DNA from: Acidimicrobiia bacterium
GTDB lineage: Bacteria > Actinomycetota > Acidimicrobiia > IMCC26256 > PALSA-555
Reading direction: 5' to 3'
DNA: 27,879 nucleotides
NCBI GenBank assembly: GCA_022865365.1
Contig: JALHSW010000027.1
Location: 1-27,879, forward strand
Both the position numbers and the translations under genes were made by a program. The notes beneath the pieces were generated by a model, which worked only from the letters and a program-made list of their open reading frames with translations, was not told the origin of the DNA and did not search any database. Below are positions 7,002-14,658 of the stretch, piece by piece. How positions within the stretch are numbered: position 1 is the first letter of the stretch; each line of letters opens with the position of its first letter.

Positions 7002-7048
7002 CTCGTTGGAGGAGTGTCTTCTCGTTGGACGTGATCGTGCTCGTTGGA
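7002..7048. repeat. Three copies of CTCGTTGGA at exact 19-bp spacing upstream of the PDZ gene
   Basis: CTCGTTGGA begins at 7002, 7021 and 7040. On the gene strand the motif is TCCAACGAG, about 15-60 bases before the ATG at 6989; the last copy abuts the ribosome binding site. It may be a direct-repeat operator or a structured mRNA leader. Outside this and the neighbouring 7049-7151 bases I see no gene between the PDZ gene and the M23 gene. Confidence 0.6.
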
Positions 7049-7151
7049 GGTGCAGGCGTTCGGGTGCGTGACGACCCGAGCCCACTCTCAACGACGCCCG
7101 GCCCGGGCGGGTTCCCCTTCAGCCCCTGCCCCCGGATGCCGATCTCACGGC

Positions 7152-7685
7152 ATGCTGCGATCGGCCAGGCTGGTCCTCCTCGGTGCTCTCGTGCTCGTCG
7201 CCGTGGCCTGCGGCCCGAGGGTCACGCCGGCCCCTGCGCCTGCACCGCGACCGCCTGCACCACTGCCGGGGACCCCGAGCGCTTCGGCACCCGTCGTCAC
7301 CGGGCTCGTGTGCCCGGTCACCGGCGCCGTCTACACCGACAGCTACGGGCCGCGCGGGACGGGCTTCCACTGGGGCATCGACATGTTCGAGCCGGCAGGC
7401 ACTCCGGTCGTGGCCGTCAAGGCAGGCACCGTGCGCTTCGTGGCCAACGAGGGCGGCGGCGGCAACGTCGCATACCTGACCGGTGGTGACGCCAACGTGT
7501 ACCAGTACGCCCACCTGCTCGACTTCGTGGGTGTCGACCGCCTCGTGACCCAGGGTGCCATGCTCGGCCACGTCGGCCGAACCGGGAACGCCACCGCCAA
7601 CCATCTCCACTTCGAGATCAGGATCGCCAACATCAACGGGGTGCGGGTCGACCCGTACCCCACCCTGCGGGCCACCGGCTGCTGA
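7152..7685 (+). CDS. M23-family (LytM-type) peptidase, probable lipoprotein
   Basis: This 177-residue exported protein has a LytM/M23 domain. The zinc ligands are visible: His73 and Asp77 in FHWGID, and His153 in HLHFEI, with His121 (YAHL) and His151 completing the active site. All expected residues are present, so it is probably an active peptidoglycan endopeptidase. The N-terminus is a hydrophobic signal sequence ending VLVAVAC at Cys20; this resembles a lipobox although Ala at -3 is not the preferred Leu. A Pro/Ala-rich spacer (about residues 24-48) follows, as expected for a tether. No convincing ribosome binding site is seen before the ATG at 7152. The gene is divergent from the PDZ gene. 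It probably acts in cell-wall remodelling. Confidence 0.88.
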   Translation: MLRSARLVLLGALVLVAVACGPRVTPAPAPAPRPPAPLPGTPSASAPVVTGLVCPVTGAVYTDSYGPRGTGFHWGIDMFEPAGTPVVAVKAGTVRFVANEGGGGNVAYLTGGDANVYQYAHLLDFVGVDRLVTQGAMLGHVGRTGNATANHLHFEIRIANINGVRVDPYPTLRATGC

Positions 7686-7745
7686 TCGGGTCACTCCGGC
7701 GCGCCCGTCGAGATCGGTGTCACACCCCGGCGCGACGATCCGGGC

Positions 7746-8693
7746 ATGGAACGCACTCCACTCCCGGCACCGATCCCGACACCCATCCCTGTACCCATCA
7801 CGGTCACCGAGCTCGCCGACCGGCTCTTCGCGCGCCACCGGCTCGACCCGGCGTCGGCGAAGCGACTCCCGGCACGGGTCAGCACCCTCGTGCGTCGCAC
7901 GGTGCGGGCCCTGCCCCGACACGTCGCGAGCTCGATCATCGAAGCGGCGCCCCCGCCTCGCAGCGGTGACGCCAGCCGCTACGCCGAGGCGCTGCTCGGC
8001 CTGTTCGACGCGTACGGCACGCTCGTGCCCGGTTCCGTGCTCTCCAGCGTCGGCCGGCTCGCGGCTGCGCTCGAGCGGCTCGTCGCCGCGGCGAACGACC
8101 GCGTCGAGGGGTCGGTCCCCGGTGAGGCGTTCCATGCCGTCATCAGCGACGCGTACGAATGGCAGGCCGCGCGGCTGACGGGTGAGCTGATCGACGTGCG
8201 TCACGAGCTGCTGGAGGGCTACCTCGCGCTGGTCGGAGAAGGCTTCGTCTTCCCCGGTCGCTGGGCCGCGCTCGCCGCGTCCGAGCTCGCCATCGCATCG
8301 CGCGACGCCGACCGGCCAGTCGCCGCCGCGTGGTACGCGGAACGGTCCCTGGCGTGGGCGCCCGGCGCGCCCGACCTTCGCACCACCGACGCGCTCGTCA
8401 CCAGCATTGAGACGCTCGTCTCGGTCGGGCACCACCTCAGCGCGATCGAGCACAGCCCTCGCTTCGTGGCCCTACTCGACTGGCGTCGAGGGATGAGTGC
8501 GCCAAGCGCAGTCACGTTGCGTTGCGCGCTCGCCCGAGCCCACTCCGACCTCGGCGAGCACACCCTCGCGATCGAGCACGCCGGGGACGCGCTGGCCCGG
8601 GCGAGGCGCGCCTGGGGCGGGCGGGCGCGCAGCACCCAGGTGTGCGACGCGCTCTTCGACGAGTGCTTCCAGCGCGCGATCGCCAACCGATGA
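7746..8693 (+). CDS. Unrecognised alpha-helical protein, first gene of the WYL/ADP-ribosylglycohydrolase operon
   Basis: I do not recognise this 315-residue protein. It begins with a short Pro-rich stretch (PAPIPTPIPVPI), and the rest is predicted almost wholly alpha-helical with high Ala, Leu and Arg. The C-terminal third (AWYAERSLAWAPGAPD, then LARAHSDLGEHTLAIEHAGD) has the rhythm of tetratricopeptide-like repeats, so a scaffold or protein-binding role is possible. There is no signal peptide or membrane helix. The stop codon overlaps the start of the first WYL gene (ATGA at 8690-8693), which strongly suggests translational coupling and a shared task with the two WYL regulators and the glycohydrolase-phosphatase. 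Upstream, 7686-7745 holds no clear promoter motif. Confidence 0.75.
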   Translation: MERTPLPAPIPTPIPVPITVTELADRLFARHRLDPASAKRLPARVSTLVRRTVRALPRHVASSIIEAAPPPRSGDASRYAEALLGLFDAYGTLVPGSVLSSVGRLAAALERLVAAANDRVEGSVPGEAFHAVISDAYEWQAARLTGELIDVRHELLEGYLALVGEGFVFPGRWAALAASELAIASRDADRPVAAAWYAERSLAWAPGAPDLRTTDALVTSIETLVSVGHHLSAIEHSPRFVALLDWRRGMSAPSAVTLRCALARAHSDLGEHTLAIEHAGDALARARRAWGGRARSTQVCDALFDECFQRAIANR

Positions 8694-9664
8694 CGCTCGT
8701 CGAAACGTGCGAGAGTTCCCCCGTGACGGGGGACGCAACACCGACCGAGCGCATCCTGAACCTGGCCGCCTACCTCAAGCAGCGCGGCAACGAGGGCGCG
8801 TCGCTCGATGACATCGCCCGCAACGTGCGCGGCTACGACCCCGACGCGGCGCGCGACGAGCAGGGTGACCTCCTCACGGAGGGATCGGAATGGGAAGCGC
8901 TCCGCCGCATGACCCGGCGCGACCTCCAGGACCTGCGCGACGCGTGGGGCATCGACACGATCTACGACGAAGAAGCCCATCGGCACCGGTTGCGGCCTCC
9001 GTTCTTCACGACGCAGGAGCGCGCGGCGCTGATCGCCGCCGCGGCGGCCGTCGACGTCGAGGGCATCGACGGGCACCGCGGCCAGCTCGGTGCCGGCGTC
9101 GACGATGCTGGAGCCCAGGTGGTCATCCGCGTTCACCACTACGTCGCCGACCTGCGCGACGCGATCCAAACGTGCACGGTGGTGCGCTTCGAGCACGAGG
9201 GCCGGTCCCGCATGCTGCAGCCGTTCGCGCTCGGTACCTGGCACAGTCGCTGGTACGTCGCCGGCTGGGACCCGGAGCTGGAGGCGCTCCGGCGGTACCG
9301 CCTCGACCGCATCCACCAGCACGGTCCGATGGAACGGGTTGGCGAGCCTGGGAGCTACGAGGTCCCCGACTGGTTCGATGCCGTGCTGGCGTTCGACTTC
9401 GACCCCAATGCCTGGGGTCGCGACGCTCGGTTGCGTGCTCGAGTGCGCGTCGAGCGCGACCACCTCCCTGCTTTCCTCGCCGAGCTCGGCGGCCAGATCG
9501 GCGACGAGGTCGACGGCGAGCCGGTCGTCGCCTTCGAGGTACGCCACTACGAGTCCACACGCAACCGCATCCTCTTCTTTCGTGACCACGTGCAGGTGCT
9601 CGGTCCCCCCGCGCTCGTCGCGCTCATCCGCGACCACCTCATAGCGCTCGCGGGCGTCGCCTGA
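8690..9664 (+). CDS. WYL-domain transcriptional regulator, PafB-like
   Basis: This 324-residue protein has an N-terminal winged helix-turn-helix-like region (ERILNLAAYLKQRG through MTRRDLQDLRDAWG, about residues 18-88), a linker, and a WYL domain (about residues 150-245). The WYL domain includes RMLQPFALGTWHSRWYVAGW and RRYRLDRI; a WCX-like C-terminal region follows. PafB/PafC proteins form a heterodimer activating the mycobacterial DNA-damage response, and WYL domains in general are thought to sense ligands such as single-stranded DNA or nucleotides. Here the pair is not next to proteasome genes. I use ATG 8690 because it overlaps the previous stop; a GTG at 8723 is an alternative. The stop overlaps the next start by one base. 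Confidence 0.88.
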   Translation: MTLVETCESSPVTGDATPTERILNLAAYLKQRGNEGASLDDIARNVRGYDPDAARDEQGDLLTEGSEWEALRRMTRRDLQDLRDAWGIDTIYDEEAHRHRLRPPFFTTQERAALIAAAAAVDVEGIDGHRGQLGAGVDDAGAQVVIRVHHYVADLRDAIQTCTVVRFEHEGRSRMLQPFALGTWHSRWYVAGWDPELEALRRYRLDRIHQHGPMERVGEPGSYEVPDWFDAVLAFDFDPNAWGRDARLRARVRVERDHLPAFLAELGGQIGDEVDGEPVVAFEVRHYESTRNRILFFRDHVQVLGPPALVALIRDHLIALAGVA

Positions 9665-10602
9665 TGGCCGCCCTCACCAAGCAGCGCCAGTTCGACGTGC
9701 TGCGCGCCGTCCTCGGCCTCGTCGAAGAGCGCGGCTCGGCCCCGATCGCCGAGTGCGTCGAGCTGACCGGCGTCCCCGACGACGTGCTGCGCGAGACGCT
9801 CCGGGCGGCCCTGTTCGTCGACTACTACACCGCGGACGGCTCGCTCGTCAGCGAGTCGTCGAGCTTTCTGCTCGACGAGCGGTCGGTCGTCACGCTCACC
9901 GCGAGCCACTGGCTGCGCGACGTCGCCGCCGCACCGCCGCCGCCCGACACTGCAATGCGTCTCCTCGTGGCGGGCACCACGATGCAGGCCATCGCCGAGC
10001 GCCCGACCCCCGACCTCGACCGCGCGGTCACGAAGCTGGCTGGAGAGGTGGCGGTGGAGCTTCGAATGCCCGTCGACGTGCCGCCTGTGCTCTCGACGCT
10101 GCGCGAGGCGCTCGATCAGCACCGATCCGTCGAGGTTCGGTACCTGAGCGACGGCGCCGACACGCCGACCGAGCGTGAGCTGCTGCCGCATCGCCTGTGG
10201 TCGCGCTGGGGTCACTGGTACCTCACGGCACGCGACGTCACCCGCGACGAAGCCCACCAGTTCCGCGTCGACCGGGTGCTCTGGGCAGTCGTAGGCGCCA
10301 CGCCCTTCGATCCCCCCGACAACGTCGAGCTCCCCGAGTGGTTCGACCTCTCCGCGCACGCCCGCACCGTGCGCGTCCGGTTGCGGGCCGACTCGATCGA
10401 GAGCCTGCCGGCACCGCATCGCCTCGGGCCCACCACCGAGCTCGGCGACGGGCGGGTGGAGCTCGACGTGACCGTCACCGGCGACCGTCGCCTCGACCAT
10501 TTCCTCGTGTGCCTCCCGGCCGACACCGAGATCATCGAGCCCGCGGAGTACGCCGAACGTCGTCGCCGGTACGCGGCGCGCCTGCTCGAGCGCTCTCCCT
10601 GA
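9664..10602 (+). CDS. WYL-domain transcriptional regulator, PafC-like
   Basis: This 312-residue protein is the second of two adjacent WYL proteins. It has an N-terminal HTH-like segment (FDVLRAVLGLVEERG through VPDDVLRETLRAALFVDYY), a middle helical region, and a WYL domain (about residues 150-230) with SVEVRYLS, ELLPHRLWSRWGHWYLTARD and HQFRVDRVLWAV, so the literal W-Y-L triplet is present. A C-terminal beta-rich WCX-like extension follows. The arrangement of two different WYL proteins in tandem matches PafB-PafC, which work as a heterodimer. It starts at the ATG of TGATG (9662-9666) and ends in another TGATG at 10600-10604, so translation is coupled on both sides. Its target could be this operon or a damage regulon; that is inference. 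Confidence 0.88.
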   Translation: MAALTKQRQFDVLRAVLGLVEERGSAPIAECVELTGVPDDVLRETLRAALFVDYYTADGSLVSESSSFLLDERSVVTLTASHWLRDVAAAPPPPDTAMRLLVAGTTMQAIAERPTPDLDRAVTKLAGEVAVELRMPVDVPPVLSTLREALDQHRSVEVRYLSDGADTPTERELLPHRLWSRWGHWYLTARDVTRDEAHQFRVDRVLWAVVGATPFDPPDNVELPEWFDLSAHARTVRVRLRADSIESLPAPHRLGPTTELGDGRVELDVTVTGDRRLDHFLVCLPADTEIIEPAEYAERRRRYAARLLERSP

Positions 10603-12038
10603 TGGCCGAGCACCGCTACCTTCCCGCACCCACGGTCGACCGAGTGGTGGGTGCGCTCGTCGGCCTGGCGACCGGTGACGCGCTCGGCGCGGGCTACGAG
10701 TTCGCCACGACCCCGACCGGCGAGGCGGCGATGATCGGCGGCGGGTTGGGCGCGTGGGCGCCCGGCGAATGGACCGACGACACCCAGCAGGCGATCTGCG
10801 TCGCCGAGTCGGCGGCGAGCGGGCTACTCGATGCCGGTGTCGTCGGGCGGCGCTTCCTCGAATGGTTCGCGGATGGCCCGAAGGACGTCGGGAACCAGAC
10901 GCGCGCCGTGCTGAGCGCGGCACGCACCGGCCAGGATCTGCACACCGTCAGCCAGTCCTACTTCGAGCGTCGCCCCGATGGCGCGGCGGGCAACGGCAGC
11001 CTGATGCGGACGGCGCCCGTCGCGCTCGCTCATCTCGGTGACGACGAGGCGATCGTGGCGGCCGCGCGCGAGATCTCTGCACTCACGCACGCCGACCCAC
11101 TTGCAGGCGAGGCCTGCTCCATCTGGTGCATCGCCATCGATCGCGCGGTACGCGAACGACGCCTCGACGGCATCTGGGACGGGGTCGACCTCCTCCCGGG
11201 CGACGCGCAGACCCGCTGGGCCGGCTGGCTCCTCGCCGCCGAGACCGAGCCGGCGTCTGCGTTCATGCCCAACGGGTTCGTGGTGCGCGCGCTCCAGGCC
11301 GCGTGGGCCGCCATCCGCCAGACCCCGATTCCCGCCGAGGAACCGTGCCGGCATCTCCAGGACGCGCTTCACGCGGCGGTTCGCGTCGGTGACGACGCCG
11401 ACACGGTCGCGGCGATCGCCGGCTCACTTCTCGGCGCGCGCTGGGGTGCGTCGGCGATCCCCCTCGCGTGGAAGTCGATGCTGCACGGCTGGCCCGGGTT
11501 GGCGACCCGCGATCTCCTCCGCCTGGCGGTGCTCGCGGTCCGCAAGGGCATCGACGACGAGGCAGGGTGGCCGAGCGCGCCCGACATCACCGGCTGGTAC
11601 CAGGAGCACTACCACGAGCGGGCGTTCGACCTCGCGCTCCCCGACGACTCCGGCGTCCGGTTCGGCAACGCACCTGCGGCAGCGACGGTGGAGTGCGACG
11701 TGATCCTCTCACTCTGCCGGATGGGTTCGACGATCCCGGCGGGCGCAGGAGCCCAGCACGAGCTGATCCTCGTCGACTCCCCGTACCTCGGCGACAACCC
11801 GAATCTCGACTTCGTGCTGCGCGACGCGGCCCGCGCGATCGCAGCCTGGCGCGACGAGGGCAAGACCGTCTTCGTCCACTGCGTGGCAGGCATCAGCCGG
11901 GCCCCGACGGTCGTGGCCGCCTACCTCGCGTCGCGCCTTCGCATCGACGGACTCAGCGCCCTCGAGCGCGTCACCCAGGCACACCCGCGAGCACATCCGA
12001 ACCCGGGCTTCTGCGAGGCCCTCGGGCGACTCCGCTGA
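10602..12038 (+). CDS. ADP-ribosylglycohydrolase fused to a dual-specificity (CX5R) phosphatase
   Basis: This 478-residue two-domain enzyme is probably cytoplasmic. Residues 12 to about 340 are an ADP-ribosylglycohydrolase (ARH/DraG) domain. Its hallmarks are GDALG (26-29), EWTDDTQ with metal-binding Asp59/Asp60, AGNGSLMR, LTHADP, and GDDADT (263-268) with the second metal-ligand group; all are intact. Residues about 375-478 form a small dual-specificity phosphatase domain with the P-loop VHCVAGISRAP (Cys427, Arg433) and an upstream candidate general-acid loop (DSPYLGDNPNLD). The protein could remove ADP-ribose from a target and also dephosphorylate a protein or ADP-ribose phosphate product. 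It is the last gene of a coupled operon with two WYL regulators, suggesting conditional control of reversible ADP-ribosylation. No ADP-ribosyltransferase is encoded in this window. Confidence 0.9.
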   Translation: MAEHRYLPAPTVDRVVGALVGLATGDALGAGYEFATTPTGEAAMIGGGLGAWAPGEWTDDTQQAICVAESAASGLLDAGVVGRRFLEWFADGPKDVGNQTRAVLSAARTGQDLHTVSQSYFERRPDGAAGNGSLMRTAPVALAHLGDDEAIVAAAREISALTHADPLAGEACSIWCIAIDRAVRERRLDGIWDGVDLLPGDAQTRWAGWLLAAETEPASAFMPNGFVVRALQAAWAAIRQTPIPAEEPCRHLQDALHAAVRVGDDADTVAAIAGSLLGARWGASAIPLAWKSMLHGWPGLATRDLLRLAVLAVRKGIDDEAGWPSAPDITGWYQEHYHERAFDLALPDDSGVRFGNAPAAATVECDVILSLCRMGSTIPAGAGAQHELILVDSPYLGDNPNLDFVLRDAARAIAAWRDEGKTVFVHCVAGISRAPTVVAAYLASRLRIDGLSALERVTQAHPRAHPNPGFCEALGRLR

Positions 12039-12041
12039 AGG

Positions 12042-13034
12042 TCAGCCCAGGACGGCCGACGCGAACGCGCGCATCTCGCGCGCGACGTCGGGGCCGGCAG
12101 GGGTATAGAGCAGCTCGGTCGCGCCGGCTGCGAACGCCGCGCCGGCTCGAGCGTGCAGGTCGTCGACGGTGCCGACCCACCCGAAGCCACCGAGAAGATC
12201 GCCGGCGGCGTCGACAGTCACTCGGTCCCGATCGGTCACGTGGGTGGCGTGGCCCTCATGGACGGCGAGGTGGCGTTCACCCTCGGGTCGTTCGGCCTCG
12301 ATCGCCCCGCGCCACTCGGTACCGAGCGGGAGACTGTCGACCGCGTCGCCGGCGACCTGCCAGATGCCGTGGTACGCAAGCACACCCCAGGGACCCAGGG
12401 CTTCCCTGACGCGCGCCGTCGAGATGTCCTCACCGTCGTCGAGCACGGTGCCGTTCACCATCTGTACGACCCAGTCCATTCCCTCGAGCGGCCCGCCGGC
12501 CGCACCGATCGTGATCACCCCATCGGCGATCTCGCGCGCGATCTCCTTGCCCTTGGGGCCGAGCGCGGAGAGGAGCAGCGGAACGTCGATGGGGCGAGCG
12601 GGCGCGAGGTCGGGGTGGTGGATCATCTGGGTCTTGGCGCCGTCGATCTCCACGACCTCACCGCGGAGCAGCGCGCGCAGCTGTTCGAGGTAGCGGCGCG
12701 TCGTGGCCCACGAGAGCGCGTCCTTCCCCAGCACCCAGCGGGCAGTCGCTCCGGTCCCGAACCCGCACACCAAGCGTCCCGGCGCGAGTCCTTCGATCGT
12801 CGCGATCGCCGATGCCGTCGTCATCACATGGCGGAGGTTGGGCACGAGCACCGCGGTGCCGAGTGGGATCTCGGTGTGCTCGGCAACGAGCGCGAGCCAC
12901 ACCCAGATGTCCTCGTAGAGCGCGGCGGAGTCGAACAGCCAGACTCGGCTGTAGCCGAGGTCCTCGGCACGCTTGGCGAGCTCGATCGAGCGCGGCCCGG
13001 GCGGGAACCCGACCGACACGCGGCGCGGGTCCAC
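12042..13034 (-). CDS. LLM-class (luciferase-like) F420-dependent oxidoreductase
   Basis: This second luciferase-like oxidoreductase has about 331 residues from GTG 13034, or 326 from GTG 13019. Hallmarks are RRVSVGFPPGPRSIELAKRA, LGYSRVWLFDSAALYED, IPLGTAVLVPNLRHVMTTAS, the PGRLVCGFGTGATARW phosphate-binding loop, and VPLLLSALGPKGKEIAREIA. It resembles actinobacterial F420-dependent enzymes of the methylene-H4MPT-reductase-like branch more than the one at 1924-2862. The open frame extends to 13127, but that extension overlaps the preceding coiled-coil gene in another frame and looks non-coding, so I place the start just after its stop. The gene is convergent with the glycohydrolase-phosphatase gene, with only 3 bases between the stops. 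The substrate is unknown. Confidence 0.88.
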   Translation of the reverse strand: MDPRRVSVGFPPGPRSIELAKRAEDLGYSRVWLFDSAALYEDIWVWLALVAEHTEIPLGTAVLVPNLRHVMTTASAIATIEGLAPGRLVCGFGTGATARWVLGKDALSWATTRRYLEQLRALLRGEVVEIDGAKTQMIHHPDLAPARPIDVPLLLSALGPKGKEIAREIADGVITIGAAGGPLEGMDWVVQMVNGTVLDDGEDISTARVREALGPWGVLAYHGIWQVAGDAVDSLPLGTEWRGAIEAERPEGERHLAVHEGHATHVTDRDRVTVDAAGDLLGGFGWVGTVDDLHARAGAAFAAGATELLYTPAGPDVAREMRAFASAVLG

Positions 13035-13044
13035 CGCCGCGGCG

Positions 13045-13290
13045 TCATTCGGCAAGGCGCGCCTCGGCGTCCCGTATCTCGCCGACCATGCGGTCGATGT
13101 CGGCTTCGGCCGTGGCCGGCGCCGCACCCGTGCGCTGCAGATAGACGATGCCGCCGATCTGCTCCTTCGCCTCCGAGATCTGCTTCTTCGTCTTGACCTC
13201 GTCGACCTTCTCCTGGCCGGCCTTCAGACCTTCTTGCGCCTTGTCGCCGACGACCTTGGCCGCGTCCTTTGCCTTGTCGAGCAATCCCAT
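13045..13290 (-). CDS. Small charged coiled-coil protein, function unknown
   Basis: This 81-residue protein, MGLLDKAKDAAKVVGDKAQE at the start, is rich in Lys, Ala and Glu, with an amphipathic helix/coiled-coil pattern over most of its length and a second helix after a Thr-Gly-Ala-Ala-Pro break. Short actinobacterial proteins beginning MGLxDKAKD are common and sometimes linked to stress, but no function is established that I can cite. The start is firm: AGGAGG stands 8 bases upstream of ATG 13290. A TAGTCT -10 box (13348-13353, minus strand) about 60 bases upstream suggests its own promoter. The stop lies 10 bases before the likely GTG start of the following LLM oxidoreductase, so the two are probably co-transcribed. 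Confidence 0.75.
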   Translation of the reverse strand: MGLLDKAKDAAKVVGDKAQEGLKAGQEKVDEVKTKKQISEAKEQIGGIVYLQRTGAAPATAEADIDRMVGEIRDAEARLAE

Positions 13291-13347
13291 GGTGGTGCCT
13301 CCTGCTGTTGGTGCGGGTCCCCCGCTGATGAATGTGCTGACACGCGC

Positions 13348-13353
13348 AGACTA
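13348..13353 (-). promoter_or_regulatory. -10 box for the coiled-coil protein gene, overlapping the hydrolase stop codon
   Basis: On the minus strand TAGTCT fits TANNNT, and its first three bases are the stop codon of the alpha/beta hydrolase gene. It would start a leader of about 50 bases carrying the strong AGGAGG site. The call is by pattern only. Confidence 0.35.
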
Positions 13354-14220
13354 CCGAGCGTCGGACGCCGGGCGGACGTCGTGCTCCAGGAAGTCGACGA
13401 CGGCGCTCGAGAACGCGTCGTTCTGGTCGCCGGCGACCATGTGCGACGCATCGCCGACGTCGGCCAGCTTCGACCCGGGGATCTTCGTGAGGAAGTCCTG
13501 GATGCCCTCGTCGGTCACGACATCGCTGAGCAACCCGCGAACGAGCAGCGTCGGAACCCGGATGTTTGCGAGCGCAGCCTCGAAGAGCCCCTGGAAGTCC
13601 TCCTGGGGCACCTCGGTGCGACCCCGGCCGATGAACTTCGGATCCCAGTGCCAGTACCAGCGACCGTCGGGCTTCTGCCGGAGCACTTTCATCAGCCCGG
13701 CCGGGTTCACGCGCTTCGTGCGGTTGGGGGTGTATGCGGCGATCGCCTGGGCGGCGTCCTCGAGGGTCGCGAACCCTCCGAGACCCGAGCTCATGAAGTC
13801 GTGGATGCGCTGGATGCCTTCGGGGTTCGACCGGTGGGTGATGTCGACGACGACGAGACCGGACGAGACCTCACGGTCGCTGCCCCCCTCCGCGATCATC
13901 GCGGCGACCCCGCCGAGCGAAGCGCCGACGAGCACCGGCGGGCGCCCGAGTGCGTCGCAGACGGCGACGCAGTCGCCCGCGTACGCGGTGAACGAGTAGT
14001 CACCGTTGAGCGCCCACTCGCTGTCGCCGTGACCGCGCAGGTCCATCGACACCGCACGCCACCCGTGCTCGGCGAGGGTCTGCGCCGTGCCGCCCCACGC
14101 GTGGCGGGTCTGGCCGCCGCCGTGCATGAGCAGCACGGGCCACGCGTCGTCGTCGCCCCACACGTCACCGACGAGGTGGAGATTCTCGAACCCCTCGAAA
14201 CGCACGAGCCGTGGTTCCAT
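13351..14220 (-). CDS. Alpha/beta hydrolase
   Basis: This 289-residue alpha/beta-hydrolase-fold protein has the oxyanion-hole motif LLMHGGGQTRHAW (about 30-42), the strand-4 signature VSMDLRGHGDSEW (57-69), the nucleophile elbow GASLGG with Ser101, a cap region (about 130-205), a candidate acid in GLLSDVV, and the catalytic His in VGDASHMVAGD. The triad appears complete. The family covers esterases, C-C hydrolases, haloperoxidase-like enzymes and epoxide hydrolases; a Ser nucleophile excludes the Asp-type dehalogenases and epoxide hydrolases. It lies 27 bases after the CALCDITHS protein gene and is probably the last gene of the operon that begins with the NYN protein. A breakdown role for an acyl or ester compound is inferred from the neighbouring MDR and crotonase genes. 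Confidence 0.9.
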   Translation of the reverse strand: MEPRLVRFEGFENLHLVGDVWGDDDAWPVLLMHGGGQTRHAWGGTAQTLAEHGWRAVSMDLRGHGDSEWALNGDYSFTAYAGDCVAVCDALGRPPVLVGASLGGVAAMIAEGGSDREVSSGLVVVDITHRSNPEGIQRIHDFMSSGLGGFATLEDAAQAIAAYTPNRTKRVNPAGLMKVLRQKPDGRWYWHWDPKFIGRGRTEVPQEDFQGLFEAALANIRVPTLLVRGLLSDVVTDEGIQDFLTKIPGSKLADVGDASHMVAGDQNDAFSSAVVDFLEHDVRPASDAR

Positions 14221-14247
14221 GTGCGCATCCTGCCATGCGCCGCTTCG

Positions 14248-14658
14248 CTACTCCGCCGGCCAAGTGAGCCCGTGTTGACGCAGAGCCTCGTCGAGTGCCT
14301 GAGCGAAGACGTCGACCTCTCCGCCGCACGCTTCGAGCGCGTCGCGATCGAGGAGGAGCACGAGGTCGGACCCCGTGTCGGCGAGCACGTACGGCGCCTC
14401 CGTCCCGGCGGCGGCCGGCACCTCGGGCGGCTGGTCGTCGCGGTGGAACAGCTCGAACGGGACCGGAAGGTCCGCGCGGCAGGCCTTCCACCCGCTCCGC
14501 TGGCGGATCGGCGAATGGGTGATGTCGCAGAGGGCGCAGTGCGCGCGCCCGAGGCGCGCCCCGATCCAGTATGCGACCTCGCCGCGGAAGCTGGCGTCGG
14601 CGTCGTACACCCCCACGAGCCGCTGTACCGGACGACGAACCGGGTGGGGGTCACTCAT
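14248..14658 (-). CDS. Conserved protein with CxxC-type CALCDITHS motif, function unknown
   Basis: This 136-residue soluble protein has a notable motif, RAHCALCDITHS (residues 38-49), with Cys41 and Cys44 spaced as a possible metal or redox pair and His40 and His48 beside them; a further Cys60 sits in GWKACR. I recall proteins with this HCALCDITH signature scattered in bacteria as uncharacterised, but know no assigned function. The C-terminal half (YVLADTGSDLVLLLDRDALE) has alternating strands and helices. Its ATG lies inside the last codons of the crotonase gene (8-base overlap ATGAGTGA), so translation is coupled to it. No signal peptide is seen. A zinc- or haem-binding role is conceivable but unproven. 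Confidence 0.75.
   Translation of the reverse strand: MSDPHPVRRPVQRLVGVYDADASFRGEVAYWIGARLGRAHCALCDITHSPIRQRSGWKACRADLPVPFELFHRDDQPPEVPAAAGTEAPYVLADTGSDLVLLLDRDALEACGGEVDVFAQALDEALRQHGLTWPAE

Noticed and set aside
8690..10602. Classical pafBC locus of the proteasome system
   Set aside because: No pafA, proteasome or Tat genes are in the neighbourhood; the pair sits between an unknown protein and an ARH-phosphatase, so the gene symbols pafB and pafC were not assigned.
13035..13127. N-terminal extension of the second LLM oxidoreductase
   Set aside because: It overlaps the end of the coiled-coil gene in another frame and reads as Arg/Pro-rich noncoding sequence; the family N-terminus starts at about VSVGFPP.
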